A stretch of DNA of 64,000 nucleotides from Erpobdella octoculata (GCA_963978895.1 OZ022239.1:32660954-32724953); one strand, 5' to 3'; shown: positions 48,983-61,825, counted from the first letter of the stretch. A program made the numbers and translations. Notes: generated by a model from the sequence alone, not told the origin.

Positions 48983-51163
48983 TGTTTAGTCAAATATACA
49001 CATTCAAATACTTGAAGTGTTTAAAGTGAATGAATTTACAATCGGTTAACATTTGTAGATAAAGGGAAAATCTTAATAAATGACCCAGATGGCAAGAGCA
49101 TTACAGAGCAAAGCGCTATTTGCTAGGTAGAGCGCAAAGGTTTAGACCACTAAAGTTAAAAGAATGTGTCTAAAGAGCGCAATGTTTTATATTTTTCTTG
49201 GAACACGGCATAAACTCTATTAGCAGCATCGGATGTCTACTCTATAGTAGCACTTTGAATTGTTTTGATAATTAGTCATCATTTATATAGAGGGAAGATC
49301 TAAGATTGGAACGCTAGAATCGGCGCCCAGATTAAACATCTGCTCACTACATAACCCCGTGAGAGAAAAACTCTTCTTTTAATAAATAAAAAAATCAATG
49401 GTAAAAAAATATGAGCTTTAACAGCGGAAATCATTTCTTTCAAAGATAAACAATTCCAGCAGAAAATTCCTGTGACTCTGTCCCGGTGTTAAGTCAGCCA
49501 TGGCCTGTTGCTCCCAGTGTTCTTTTAAATTTTCATTGGCTTGATTTGCTTAATCGCTTTCTTTTTTATCATATAATTGAAGCCCAGTCCGTTTGAAAAT
49601 CTCAAAATCAAAGCCCGACCCGTGCAGTAAGTACACTAATCAGCACGGACCTTCATTCGAGGGTTATATCTAAACGGACTGGGCTGCGCCAAGGTTCATG
49701 TGCCTAAAAGAACGCCGGGCTGGGCCTGAATCAACACGGACCAACCAGTTGATCCGGGCCTAGAATTTTGGCTTATGAAAGGGGTCATGCCGCGAAAAAT
49801 CGGCCCATTCATTATTAACTCCAGTACCTTATCGTGTTTATTTATAGCTAGCGGGTTTTGTTTTTTTTACCAAGTGATAGTCAATCATTAGTTGGAAGTT
49901 TTCAAATTATAATGAAAAGAAAGTGAGAGAAAAAAGAAATGAAAAAAACATCTGTTTTCTTTTGATCGACTTTTTATTCCCATAAAAAAGTTGAAAGTTT
50001 TTTTTCATTACAGAGAAAGTACAGCAAATAATAATCGCTCTCGAAATATTTAAATGAATTACAGCACAAGAAAGGCATAATACAATATGAAGCAGCGATT
50101 TATAAAAGAAGGAAAAAAGTATAATGTCATTCGTAAGCTCCCCAAAACCTCTTTATTCACTTTTCTTGCGCATGAGTATGTGAGAGCTATTATCCTATAA
50201 TCATATTTATGTAAATGAAAAAAAGAACAGGTAACTTGGAAAATGACAACTACACAGGTAAATCATATGTCAAACGTGACCCTGTAATTCGTCGAGGTAA
50301 GGTTACACATTCGTCTGAGAAATAACCCCGAGAAAGTTCGGTGAATTACCTTTAGGTGAAGGTACCCTAACTCGGAAAAATGTCGACAGATTTAATCCCT
50401 TTCACAATATAAATCGGCACAAGACATTCAACGTGCAGATTTGAAATGGAAATATAAAAAAGCTTAGCCTTGTACGGCTAAAATAAAAACTCTGTATCCT
50501 ATTCATGACCCCTCACCTTGCTGATGAGGATGACGACAATAGCGATAATGGTGATAATGATAGTCATTAACTGGAAACCCCCGTATTCGTTATATATAAA
50601 CCAGATATTTATTTGTATTTATTTTATAAACTGATAAACACGAGTAAATTATTGGCAAAGAGGTTATAATTATCTCCAATCAATTGATAACAACTTCAAT
50701 CCAATGCTAACAAAGAGTTAAAATCGCTTTATAAATCTTGATAAAAATGATTAGGAACAAATCAGTGCCAGAAATGTGTGAATCTTATTTCAACTCGTTA
50801 GCTCCAGAAGTACTCAAGTTAGCTGCTAGTGAGGTTTTTCGATTTTTTTTTGTTGTGTTCAAATATCTAAAACAACATAAACAACGACCACAAAAGCTTT
50901 GTGAGGGCAACAACGTGTTTACATCACGCATCTGCTAAGCAACGACGATCAACAAAACAACGACAGTATTTATTTTACACAATTTTTTAAGCTTGACTTC
51001 AGAAATTAGCTGTGCGTCCATCAGCTATTTGCATACTGTTTTGGGGTATTTGTTTTGGCATTGACCTTAACCCGGCGGGCAGGGATTTCAATAGAAACAT
51101 TGACTAGCCGGTAGCCCCAAAGATGATAAGTTTTTTGCGCCATTCAAATTGATGTCGTCCACG
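48983..51163. other. Intergenic, with a GGCCCG-rich repeat fragment at 49570-49850
   Basis: 49570-49850 has the GGGCCG/AACGGACTGGGC character of the second Helitron family and contains GCTAGCGGGTT near 49848. The rest is AT-rich with no recognised gene. Confidence 0.45.
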
Positions 51164-52783
51164 TCAAAGTGTGACCCTAGTAACGTTTGTAGTTCCTTCT
51201 GAGAGTCTAGCTTCGCTACTTAGCAACTTTTTGGGACGACGAAAAAATTCCAAGAAAGATTTCCTGAATCTGCTTCCCGTCAGATAGTAGACAACGAAAT
51301 TGATAGAGTTGTTGAGGTAGTATAGAAACATTGTTACCGAAAACGTTAGCCGGTACTTGGCCATAATAATCGGCAGCGGCTCGCCTGTAAAGAAGAAGTC
51401 CGCCATGAGAAGGTAGACGCCGCTTGGCGTGGTCAGCAAAAGGAAAATGATACTGGCACCGATGAGCATATACGTCGACGACTTCGGTCCATCGTTAGAA
51501 TTGCTCATGCTACTGAGGAGACGTCTGAGCTTCATCGGCTTGTGAAAAAAATTAGCCATTCTCTCCATCGTTCCTGATTTTAACTGATGAGCCTCTCGAT
51601 TATCGCTGTTGTCGCTTCTGATGGCGTCGATTAGAAGTTTGTCGGTCCTCCGTTTGGTATTACTGACGCCTATGTTGGTAAAGGAGGTCTTAGCTGATGT
51701 TGAAGTGTGCTGCATAGTAGACTCGCTTCTAAACTTAGACGCCTTAGCTATAGTAACGACTATGGCCACGTTGCCCGCTAGCAAGAGAAAAAATGGAAGA
51801 ATGGAAATGAGGATATTATCGATCCACGGCCAGACAAAGTTGATAAAATCGTGGTATTCCTCCATGGAGTAGCAAACCTTTTGGTAATGTTTAGTCGTAT
51901 CGTTATCGCGTCTGATCTGCTGGGGGTTTGAAGTTGATGTATGGTTGTAATCATTCGTTATACTGCTTGAGTTGTACTGATTTTGTTCTATGTTAGACAT
52001 CTTGAAAAAAAAATTATTTTTCGTTTATTCCGCAATGATTTATCACTTTAACTGATAAAAAAAACATTTCAAAACGCCAACAATAAAATTACTTGATAAA
52101 TAAAAGTCCCGGTTTATTAAATAAATGATTTGTGTAATTAAACAAATATTCAAATCAATAATTTGGCTTACCCTAAATATGATTGGTTTTATAGTGATCG
52201 GCAACTTGGTCGAATCCACCTGGTAGTAATAAAAATGTGTCGGATCGGGAGCGTAGTCGAATGTCCAAAAAAAATGCGAGTTGACTAGGAAGAGAATGAA
52301 AGCTGTGACACTCCAGGCGATGCAAGTGTTTCTCCGAGTGCACCATGGCTTGGAGGCTAGAGGGAAACACACAATCAAAGTCCTTTCCAGAACGATGAGG
52401 ACTAAAGTCCACGAAGACAGGTGTCCAAGCAGGTACGTCAGCATTACATGTACTTTACAACCTACGGAAGTGATACGAATGTCGACACGCCGATCGGTCA
52501 ACTCTAAGACCCAAAGACGGAGTCCGGGAACGAGCAATATGAGAAGACTAATGATACTGAAGACGCTTAGACTGAAAGAAACTGAACTGGTTCTGAAGGA
52601 TTTACTTCTGAGTACAATTAGACTGATGATGTTGCTGAATGCTCCAAAAAGAATCAGCACTGGCATTCCGTAGACTATGATGATTTTGGAGGCTTTGAAT
52701 TCTGGGTAGGTTCGCTCTTTCAGCATCGGGTCTAGAGTTGTCGTTGTTAAGAAATCCAGTGTCGAAGAGTCGAAATCATCCAT
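51164..52783 (-). CDS. Rhodopsin-class GPCR (neuropeptide receptor-like)
   Basis: Two exons on the minus strand: 52783-52172 (204 codons, donor GTAAGC) and 52000-51164 (acceptor TTTCAAG, phase 0), giving 482 residues. Exon 1 holds the N-terminus, TM1 (IIIVYGMPVLILFGAFSNII), TM2 (FSLSVFSIISLLILLVP), the TM3 cysteine (GCKVHVMLTYLLGHLSSW), VLERTLIVCFPL, and TM4 (TCIAWSVTAFILFLVNSHFF). Exon 2 holds the rest of a long extracellular loop 2 with its Cys, TM5 (ISILPFFLLLAGNVAIVV), a long loop 3, TM6 (GASIIFLLLTTPSGVYLL) and TM7 (LYYLNNSINFVVYYLTGSRF). DRY is replaced by ERT and NPxxY by NSINFxxY; the TM2 aspartate is missing. This pattern is common in expanded lophotrochozoan FMRFamide-receptor-like clades. 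A CAG acceptor 3 bp before the ATG suggests a 5'UTR intron. Ligand unknown. Confidence 0.9.
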
Positions 52784-52787
52784 GGCT

Positions 52788-53929
52788 GAAAATTTGAAAA
52801 GTCACTACCTTCAGGTTCCAGATGAATCTAAAAAAAAATTATGCTTTGATTTCTAGCTAGTACTTTATACTGAGATTTAAAAATTATAGTTTCTTATACA
52901 CTAATGTAATATTTTAGTTGTATTATTACTTACCAACGACAGGAGCCGCATATAACGACTCCGAGGCGCCCGGGGACAAAACACAAAATCTGCGCTCCCT
53001 AATGTAACCTTTTTGTGCATATTGTTTCCAAATAACCTGATGAACGTGGGGCGGCGGGTAGTCGGAGCCACTTTTCAAAAAAAAATTTCAAACGGTCTTT
53101 ATTTTTTCCAAAAAATACCTGATGACCGGGGTAGTTGGAGCAATAGAAATTGTTAGACACAGCAAAATAATAATAATAAAAACTTTTTGCTCACTGAAAA
53201 TGCGCCCCTCCAGCCAGCCCTGCACCCGAGGACAACTATTTCCCTGCCCCTCTCCCTTGCTACGCATCTGCAACGACTACTAAAACAACCCAAACATTTT
53301 AATATTGTTTTGCTGAAAACTCTTCACTCACAAGTCATGCATATACACACATCTACACACAAACACACGCACTTTTAGTTTCATGTTCCTAAGAGAGTCA
53401 TAGCGGAAAAATGTTTGGATTTTATGTTTTTTTTCTCACATCCTTAAAAACAAAGAAGTTCGCGCTGTGCGGAAAAATTTTTGAAAGTTAAAACTCGCGT
53501 TGTTGGCCAGCGAAACTTGGCCTCGCCGATTCACAGACGGCTCACTGAGAATGAAGTGCTGATTTCGATTCTTCAGGTGACTTAGAGAGAAAAAAGTATA
53601 AAAAAAATATTCAAATTAAATGTTCATGACTAGATGCTAACAAACTATTGAAGGAGAGCAGCTTAGCCCCTAGCCTACACAATATTCTGAATTATCATCA
53701 TCGTCATCGCCAGCATCTTCGGCATAATTAACAATACTTGCAACAACCATTTTAACTGTTATCAAGCCCCTAGCTTTTTACTTGAACATTCCTGAACTCT
53801 TCCAACAGCACTTTAATACTATGAAATACAGCGAAGCGCAACGAGAGAGCTTGCACCACCAGGCACCACTATGGTTAAGAAATAATATAACTGCTGTAAA
53901 ACTGTGAAAAATGTCCGCCTGCAAAGGCG
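52788..53929. other. Upstream region of the GPCR
   Basis: Includes a C/G-richer stretch at 52935-53080 (for example GGCGCCCGGGG). No gene recognised. Confidence 0.45.
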
Positions 53930-54009
53930 TTGTCTGTGTTAGAAAAGTCTGCAGAACTCATTAGGAATGAAAAAAGTGAAAACAAAATACCAGGGGAAGA
54001 AGATCAAAA

Positions 54010-54592
54010 AGAGGAAGACGATGGTGATGATGATGATGCTGACGGTGGTGGTGGTGGCTATGGTTACGACGGCGACGACGACGACGACGACGACGGCAAC
54101 GGTGGCGACGACGACGACGACGGCAACGGCGGCGACGACGGCAACGGTGGCGACGACGACGACGACGGCAACGGCGGCGACGACGGCAACGGTGGCGACG
54201 ACGACGACGACGGCAACGGCGGCGATGACGACGACGACGGCAACGGCGGCGACGACGACGACGACGACGACGGCAACGGCGGCGACGACAACGGCGGCGA
54301 CGACGGCGACGACGACGACGACGGCAACGGCGGCGACGACGACGACAACGACGGCGACGACGACGACAACGGTGGCGACGACGACGACGACGGCAACGGC
54401 GGCAACGACGACGACGACGGCAACGGCGGCGACGACGACGACGACGGCAACGGCGGCGACGACGACGACGACGGCAACGGCGGCGACGACGACGACGACG
54501 GCAACGGCGGAGACGACGACGACGACGGCAACGGCGGAGACGACGACGACGACGGCAACGGCGGCGACGACGACGACGACGACGACTGCAAA
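54010..54592. repeat. GC-rich GAC/GGC satellite
   Basis: Units such as GACGACGACGACGGCAACGG, of 24-30 bp, repeat about 20 times with length variation in the GAC run. It is an island of very high GC in an AT-rich window and all six frames are open. The right end abuts LINE endonuclease sequence exactly. A coding reading (DDDDDGNGG) is possible from 53930 but unsupported by any flanking domain. Confidence 0.95.
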
Positions 54593-55979
54593 CCTCATCG
54601 TGTTGATTCCTCGAGGCAGCCGCCTCCAGATCAATGAGCTGTGTCTCAAGGTAGGTACTTTCATCCATAATAAGAGACTCGTTTACCTGCTCCCGGAGGC
54701 CTTTCCAAATCTTCTTATCCTCCGCTATTGAAGTCCTCATGTACTTTTCGTTTGCCCTATCCTGTTTCCGCTGGAGGTAGATATTGTCTGTTCCCCAACC
54801 CATTGTGACTGACTTTTTGTCCTCTGCTTGCCGAAAACCTTTTCACAAGTCTCCACCAGAGCTTTGTCCAAGCACTCCGCTCTTTTTACGATCTTTTCCA
54901 GATGGTTAGAAATCTGCAGCTTGTCGAAAAGAGCCTTGAAACGATTTTTTAACTCCAGGTCAAAAGACCGTTGCACCAATTCGTCATCCAATCTGCGGGT
55001 ATTGAAAATTTCTCTTCTGAGTTTGTTACTTTTGGTCACTCTTAGTTTTATTCTGATCCTGGTAGAAACAAAGCGATGATCCGACCCAACATCTATTGAT
55101 TTGAAAGCACGACAGTCAGTCAGAGAGGAATACCATTTAGTTCTTATAAGTATGTGGTCAAGTTGATATTTCTCAGCTCTGGGATCAGTGAAGTGTATAG
55201 ATGCCTGCGCTGGTGCTGAAAACGGCTGTGGGCCGGCCTCATTCCAGCTGATTCGCATAAATCTATCAATCTCTGGCCATTATTGTTTGTGAACTCGTGG
55301 TAGCAATATCCTCCGACAATCCGTGGATGTATTGGATGACTAGTGTTTCCAATGCGAGCAATAAAGTCGCCTGCAGCCAGTACAACTGTGTGGGGTGAGA
55401 TTGAAATGATTAGTTTTTCTAAGTCATCGTAGAATTTGTCTTTCAATCCCTCATTTTTGTCCGACTCCGTGGGAGCATACGCTGAGATGATACTTAACCT
55501 TGGGTTACCGCCAGGATGTATCACCATAATACGATCAGATATTTTCTCCAACGAAGTAACCATGGCACCAATTCTTTGGCTGTAGAGCATTGCCACCCCA
55601 TGGCATTCAATATTTGAGAACGAATCGGAACAAGCAAGAGTCCAGTCAGGTTTGGGAGTCTCAAACTCTATATCCTCACAGTCCGTTTGGAGCCGATGCT
55701 CCTGTAAAGCAACAAAGTAGACGTTATACTCTTCGCAGCCGATGATGATCCATTGAATTTTTGCCTGATTCCCCCGCTATCCCTAAGGGTTCGGACGTTG
55801 TAGGTTCCGATTTTGAAATTCCGTTTACCTTTCCTAGATGCTCTATGTCGGATGACGATGTCATCAGCTGTGTGACTTCGGGTTATCCCGCTTTCATCAC
55901 ACTCCGTCATTAAAGAATAAATTAATAAATAAATAAATAGGGTGAATCGTTGTAATTTTATTAAGAAACGAAATAACAA
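54593..55979 (-). mobile_element. RTE-like LINE fragment (endonuclease + linker)
   Basis: Minus-strand frames in order: GTYNVRTLRDSGG (about 55830); MAMLYSQRIGAMVTSLEKIS, GNPRLSIISAYAPTE, VVLAAGDFIARIG (GDFN changed to GDFI), RIVGGYCYHEFTNNNGQRLI (55596-55270); then after a frameshift YQLDHILIRTKWYSSL, DVGSDHRFVSTRI (55190-55060) and the linker to EAAASRNQHDEV at 54595. This is the AP-endonuclease of 'craniofacial development protein 2-like' LINEs. RT is absent because the GC-rich satellite begins where it should follow. Confidence 0.85.
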
Positions 55980-56289
55980 AAACTATGTTACTCTCTTAGG
56001 GTAGATTTATATTAAATCGTTTGTTCGGTCACTCAAGAAAGATTTGAGCAAATAATAAATATAATTATTATTTGAAGTTATAAAACTAAAAAAAAGACCT
56101 GACCGCTACTCCATAAAGAACAAAACTCGAAGCGCCATTTTATTTTCCGGATAATTTTCTTCAGAAATTTTCCAGAAACAAACAAATAGTAAATAATTCA
56201 GGGAGATGTTAATAAGTGCAGTTACCACGTGATGTTTGTTCTCTAAATAAAGGTGTTTTGTGGAGTTGTACATCATTAAGTCTTCAAAA

Positions 56290-56327
56290 GCCACATCGTC
56301 GTCATCCTCCTTCTCACCATCATTATC

Positions 56328-56359
<32 letters not shown>

Positions 56360-56520
56360 TATCATCATCATCATCATCCTCTCGACCACTACCACCACTA
56401 CCACCATTATCATCATCATCATCATCATCATCATCATTTTTATTACTATCATCAACACCATCATCATCACCATCGCCATCCTCAACATCAACATCATCAT
56501 CATCATTATCATCATCTTAT
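56290..56520. repeat. Imperfect (ATC)n array
   Basis: Trinucleotide ATC with ACC variants. The His- or Ser-rich frames across it are artefacts. Confidence 0.9.
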
Positions 56521-56752
56521 CATTTAAGAAACGCCTGTCTGCTACAATAAAGAGAATAATTGATCTTGTAATTGTACCTCTGCGTCAATTAATGAGATAT
56601 CATTGGCCTGGTGAAGATCATGATCACCATAATATCACAACGACTTCAACAGTTAAACTTTTCGTAGAGCTTGGTGGGTTTGGCTGAGAAATAGCTGATT
56701 TTGTAGTTCTAACCTTTCATATCCAAAACTTTTTAAGGTTTAAAACTAAGGC

Positions 56753-57001
56753 TTAATAGAATGTGCTTGCGGGATCAAGGACAAGAAGAGAAGAGCTGTT
56801 CAGGTGAGATCAATCAGCACCTGTCTCAGTCAGCTGTTCAAGTACTCCATTCATTCATTAGCACAGAAAGTGGAAGAACGTGGAGAAATCGAGCCTGAGC
56901 TCAAAGAAAACAATCTACCTCATCCAGTTTGGGAAAAAAATGTTGACCTAACGTTGGTACCGCGTGAACATGTTGTGGTTGTATACATGCAAATTGGGTA
57001 G
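56753..57001 (+). other. Unidentified open segment
   Basis: The frame open from about 56753 to 57001 reads CGIKDKKRRAVQVRSISTCL, SQLFKYSIHSLAQKVEERGE, then PHPVWEKNVDLTLVPREHVV. Composition is protein-like and unlike nearby repeats, but no family was recognised. It ends in a 75-bp repeat shared with 55940-56012. Confidence 0.3.
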
Positions 57002-57551
57002 GGTAAATTGCTGTAATTTTATTAAGAAACGGAATAACAAAAAGTATGTTACTCTGTTAGGGTAGATTTTTTTTATATTAACCAATTTCTATTTGCGCCT
57101 TTACTCTATGTCCCCCACCCCTAACACATCATAGAGCCTGGTCCCTATTTTATATAATTGTCCATCAGTGTCTTAATCAACATCTCTATAAATCATAATT
57201 CGTGTATGATAAACATGAATAATTATTATCTTCATTAACCTACTCACCGCAATGTAGAGTGAACTTGAAAGAACTATCGGATAAGTACAGCCGAAGGTAC
57301 AGCAGACTTTCAACAGCAAACTTCAAAAAATCCACGAAAGACGATTAAATGACATTCATCAATTTAATTTTTATATATAAACATATAAATTTATATGTAA
57401 ACTGTTTTTGCAATTGAATATTCTGTACGGTCTAAATAAAAAATACTTATTACGATTTCGAATTAAAGTTTTTATTCTATTCGTTGTAGAGGTGTCAGTT
57501 TCGAGCGAATGGGGTAGCTTGTCCATCCTGAACTTTCTTTTTGTAGCTCTC

Positions 57552-57564
57552 ATTTTTCCCTCTC

Positions 57565-57621
<57 letters not shown>

Positions 57622-57625
57622 TTTT
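57552..57625. repeat. (TC)n microsatellite
   Basis: About 70 bp, with a complementary (GA)n array 180 bp downstream. Confidence 0.95.
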
Positions 57626-57798
57626 TGTTTTTAACACCAACACACAAATCTTTGTGATGTTTTTCGTTTAATTTCATTGAAGAGAAAAGATGAATCGGTT
57701 AAATAAGTGATTTGAAAATAAACTTGCCAAAGATTTAGTAGGCAGGACAGTAAGTTGATTTCCGAGTGGAGAAAAGAAAGAAAAAGAATGAAAACAAT

Positions 57799-57802
<4 letters not shown>

Positions 57803-57855
<53 letters not shown>
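57803..57855. repeat. (GA)n microsatellite
   Basis: About 53 bp, complementary to 57552-57625. Confidence 0.95.
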
Positions 57856-57858
<3 letters not shown>

Positions 57859-58147
57859 AACAAATAAAAAAAACGGCGTTTGTTCAATATTTATAAATTA
57901 GAAATAGTCCGTCAAAAATGGCGGAATTTTTAAAACACCATTTTGCGACTGTAACGCCGTATTTTATCTATAACACTGAGAAAGTTAAAAATTAAAATTT
58001 TTGAATTTCAAGCGCGATTTTGTGAAACACCTCTGGGCTTCTTTACAATTTCAACGTTGCAGATAAGACTAGCGTGTGCTAACATAGATAAATAATACAT
58101 AGATACTCGTACATAGATAAATAATTACAAACATAAATAGTAAATAC

Positions 58148-58164
58148 ATACATACATACATACA

Positions 58165-58228
<64 letters not shown>
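58148..58228. repeat. (CATA)n/(TA)n microsatellite
   Basis: Short CATA run then (TA)n, directly before the LINE 3' fragment. Confidence 0.95.
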
Positions 58229-58230
<2 letters not shown>

Positions 58231-58588
58231 AAGTTCACAACCATTTTGTGCGTTCTAAACACTGTTTCCGTTCAGGATTGATCCGGTCGACACTTGGAAT
58301 GCACTCGATAAAATTTGTTTGTCCTAAGATCTGGAATTCTCTGCCGCATGACATCAACAAAAGTTCTCTCAGCTCATTCAAGGCTTCTCTGAAAAATTAC
58401 CTGCTGCACAAGACTTTGAAAGACTTCATACCAATTCAGTGAAGATATTTGCTCTTTTGTAAATTTTTACTTTTTTTTCAATTTTATGTACAGGGTTACA
58501 GTCTCGCAGGAACATTTGTTCTTTTTCTGTTGCCCCTTATTTGTTTTTTTGTCGAAATTGTGATTTTTTTTATAAATAAAATTTGTAA

Positions 58589-58592
<4 letters not shown>
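58229..58592 (+). mobile_element. CR1/Jockey-like LINE 3' end
   Basis: The frame to 58442 reads SKHCFRSGLIRSTLGMHSIK then KIWNSLPHDI and SSFKASLKNYLL, the conserved C-terminal end of CR1-type reverse transcriptases, with its stop and a short 3'UTR up to the AAATTTGTAAAA tail. 5'-truncated by the usual LINE mechanism. Confidence 0.85.

Positions 58593-58681
<89 letters not shown>
58593..58681. repeat. (TA)n microsatellite
   Basis: Lies between the LINE 3' tail and the Helitron-like element. Confidence 0.95.
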
Positions 58682-58684
<3 letters not shown>

Positions 58685-59841
58685 AACATGTCCTGACTGA
58701 CTGACTGACTGACTGACTGACCGACCGACCGAGCGACCGACCGACCGACCGACCGACCGACCGACCGACCGACCGACCGACCGACCGACCGACCGACTGA
58801 CTGACTGACTAACTGATAATCAACGCCGAGCTCAAACTCCAGGAACGTGAAATTTGGAACTTATATTACTTATTTTGCGTAAGCATCCGCTAAGAAAGGA
58901 TTTTTGAACATTTTGCTCCTGAGGGGAAGGAACTGGAAAACAAACTTTTTTCTAAAACAATGTATATCTCGAAAACCAAAAATGAGGAGATTTTGAAATT
59001 TGGTATATGGAATCTTCTTGAAAAATAAAAAGATACGTGTTTAACCATTTTTTAAAAATTCGGTTTCCCGGACCTCAAATGTGGGTTGGAAAATTGGGTT
59101 ATTTGGTTAATAAAGTAGCTGCTACTCAAAAACTGTGAATGCTACAGAAGTAAAAATTAGTATTTAGTTTCTACTCCAAAAATAATGAAATAACGTGTTT
59201 TAGCATTTTTAAAAATTTGGTTTCCAGGACTTCAAATGTGGGGTGGAAATAGGGTTATTTGTTTTTTAAAGTAACTGCTACTCAAAAACTGTAAATACCA
59301 CAGATGTAAAAATTAGTATTTAGTTTCTATTCTAAAAATAAAGATATACGTGTTTCACCATTTTTTTAAAACTTTGGTTTCCATGACTTCAAATGTGGGG
59401 ACAAAATAAGGGCTATTTGATTTTAAAATAACTGTTACTCAACAACTGTAAAACTTAGTATTTTGAAGTTTTGTGCCGGTTAAAAGTAGCTGAGTCCAGT
59501 TTATCACCGGTCGGGCCAAGCCGTTATTTTAGGGTCTTCTTAAGGACCTTATATCAAGGTGGGACGGGCCGAGATTTTTAACCAAGTATATAGACATTTT
59601 AGTGATTTTAGGGTGTTCAGACGGGCCGGGCTAAACCTGAAGTCAAGGTGGGACGGGCCGAAATTTTTCATCAAGTATATACAACTTCTAGGCCTGTAAA
59701 ATTAGACGGGCCGTGCCGGGCCAGGAATTTTGGTTTTGAAACGGGCTGGGCCAAGTTGTCGATGGGCCGAGCCGACACCTATGGATGCACGGTTCAAATT
59801 CTCTAATTTCATGCGAGCGAAGCCGCTACGGGCACTGCTAG
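58682..59841 (+). mobile_element. Second-family Helitron-like element (+ copy)
   Basis: Starts AAGAACATGTCCTGACTGAC, with a (CTGA/CCGA)n expansion to 58805. Then come the CGCCGAGCTCAAACTCC segment, tandem CAAATGTGGGG-type units, and GACGGGCCGGGC text. It ends GCCGCTACGGGCACTGCTAG with T next. Reverse-complement partner of 41162-42690. Confidence 0.7.
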
Positions 59842-60474
59842 TACATACATACATACATACATACATACATACATACATACATACATACATACATACATAC
59901 ATACATACATACATACATAGATACATACATACATACATACATACATACATACATACATACATACATACATACATACATACATACATACATACATACATAC
60001 ATACATACATACATACATACATACATACATACATACATACATACATACATACATACATACATACATACATACATACATACATACATACATACATACATAC
60101 ATACATACATACATACATACATACATACATACATACATACATACATACATACATACATACATACATACATACATACATACATACATACATACATACATAC
60201 ATACATACATACATACATACATACATACATACATACATACATACATACATACATACATACATACATACATACATACATACATACATACATACATACATAC
60301 ATACATACATACATACATACATACATACATACATACATACATACATACATACATACATACATACATACATACATACATACATACATACATACATACATAC
60401 ATACATACATACATACATACATACATACATACATACATACATACATACATACATACATACATACATACATACAT
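59842..60474. repeat. (ACAT)n array, 633 bp
   Basis: Nearly perfect tetranucleotide (one GATA unit) immediately following the Helitron CTAG end. The Tyr/Met/Cys/Val frames over it are artefacts. Confidence 0.98.
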
Positions 60475-61825
60475 GTTTAGTTTACAGACGCTAATGATAT
60501 TCTGTGTATCGTTATTCTTCCTCTTAATTATCTGCTTCTTTCTGTTTTCAGTGTAAGCAAGAAAGTCATATGAATGTGCATGGAGAGAGGAGGCGGTGGT
60601 GGTGGTTGCGGTTGCGGTTGCGGTGGCGGTGGAGAATGCAAACTGAAGACGAAACGAAAAAAAACAGGAATTTTTAAAAAATAACTTAAAACAGAAAAAG
60701 TTATCTTAAAATTGAGATATGAAATAATAGGAAATAAAGAGAAGAGAAAAAAAAGAAAGAGAAAACTAAAGACTAAGCTTAAAAAAGTAAAACTCGATTT
60801 TTCTTCTGCTAACCTCGTAATAGTCACTTCTAAACAGGAATATGCTTTCCAGTTTCCAGACATCTCTGCCTGCACACTGTTTATTCAAAATGTTTTCTTG
60901 ATAGTTGTAGAGTGTGTTTTGTATGTTTTTTAAACCCACACAAAGTGAGTGAGTAAGCAAGTGAGTGAGCGAGTGAGTGAGCGAGTGAGTGAGCGAGTGA
61001 ATTAATTTTTTATTTAATTTCTTATCTTTGAATTTGCCTAACGTTATCTTTGAAGCTTGTTTAATGATTTTTCTATTTATTTCACATCACACGAAATATT
61101 CAAGCAAACACTTTTACTTTTGATATGAAACAGAATGAGAGAGAGAGAAAGAGAAAGAAAGAAAGAGAAAAAGAGAAAGAAAGAGAGAGAGAAAGAGATA
61201 GAGATAGAGAAAGAAAAAATACAAGAAACAAAGTGTCATCATCAATCTCTAAAAACTTCTTGCTAACATGTAACATGCACGCGTCTCAGTGAAAAAAACA
61301 GGCGTATTTAGTGGGTTTTTTTAATTGCTGAGATTTAGTTAATCTAGTGATTGAATTATTTATTTTTTTAAGTAATTTTGAAAGTAAAGTTATCTTGTTC
61401 GAAAATTTTGTCATTTTCGTTTTTAGTTTTACTTTCTGGCTTTCTGGTTTTATCTATTTCATCTCAACACACGGAACATCTCTTTTCATTGCATCAAAAT
61501 ATTAGATTCGTAAGACATTGATTTGTTGGTAAAAATCAGTTTTTCGTAATAAATTGAATCAAACTCTATGTTGTAAAAAACGTACAGTCGAGTATTCGGA
61601 CTTCAAGCACACTATAATAGGTTTTACCTAAATTTTCGAAAATTGTCGTTGTTTCAATTGTTGCATAAGTAACATTTTCTTGACATATGACACCACAAGT
61701 AGACATCTTGAAGTCAAAATTTCCCTACAGATTGTTCCACCCTACCGTCATTTTCATAATTTTTTTAAAGATCGAATAAACATTAAAATTTTTCAATTGT
61801 CTAAACATTTTTTGAAGAGGGAAGT
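60475..61825. other. Intergenic, several short purine repeats
   Basis: A GGTGGC/GGTTGC cluster is at 60594-60636, (GAGT/GAGC)n at 60947-61000 and (GA)n-rich at 61138-61215. No gene recognised. Confidence 0.6.

Noticed and set aside
53930..54803. Several 170-280-codon frames (Asp/Gly/Asn-rich, Arg-rich, Thr/Ala-rich, Ser/Pro-rich)
   Set aside because: All frames of the GC-rich satellite are open because its unit is a multiple of three without stop triplets; the Arg-rich frame merely runs into LINE endonuclease linker.
59702..60494. Frames of about 250 codons repeating MYVC or HTYI
   Set aside because: (ACAT)n tetranucleotide read in three frames; not genes.
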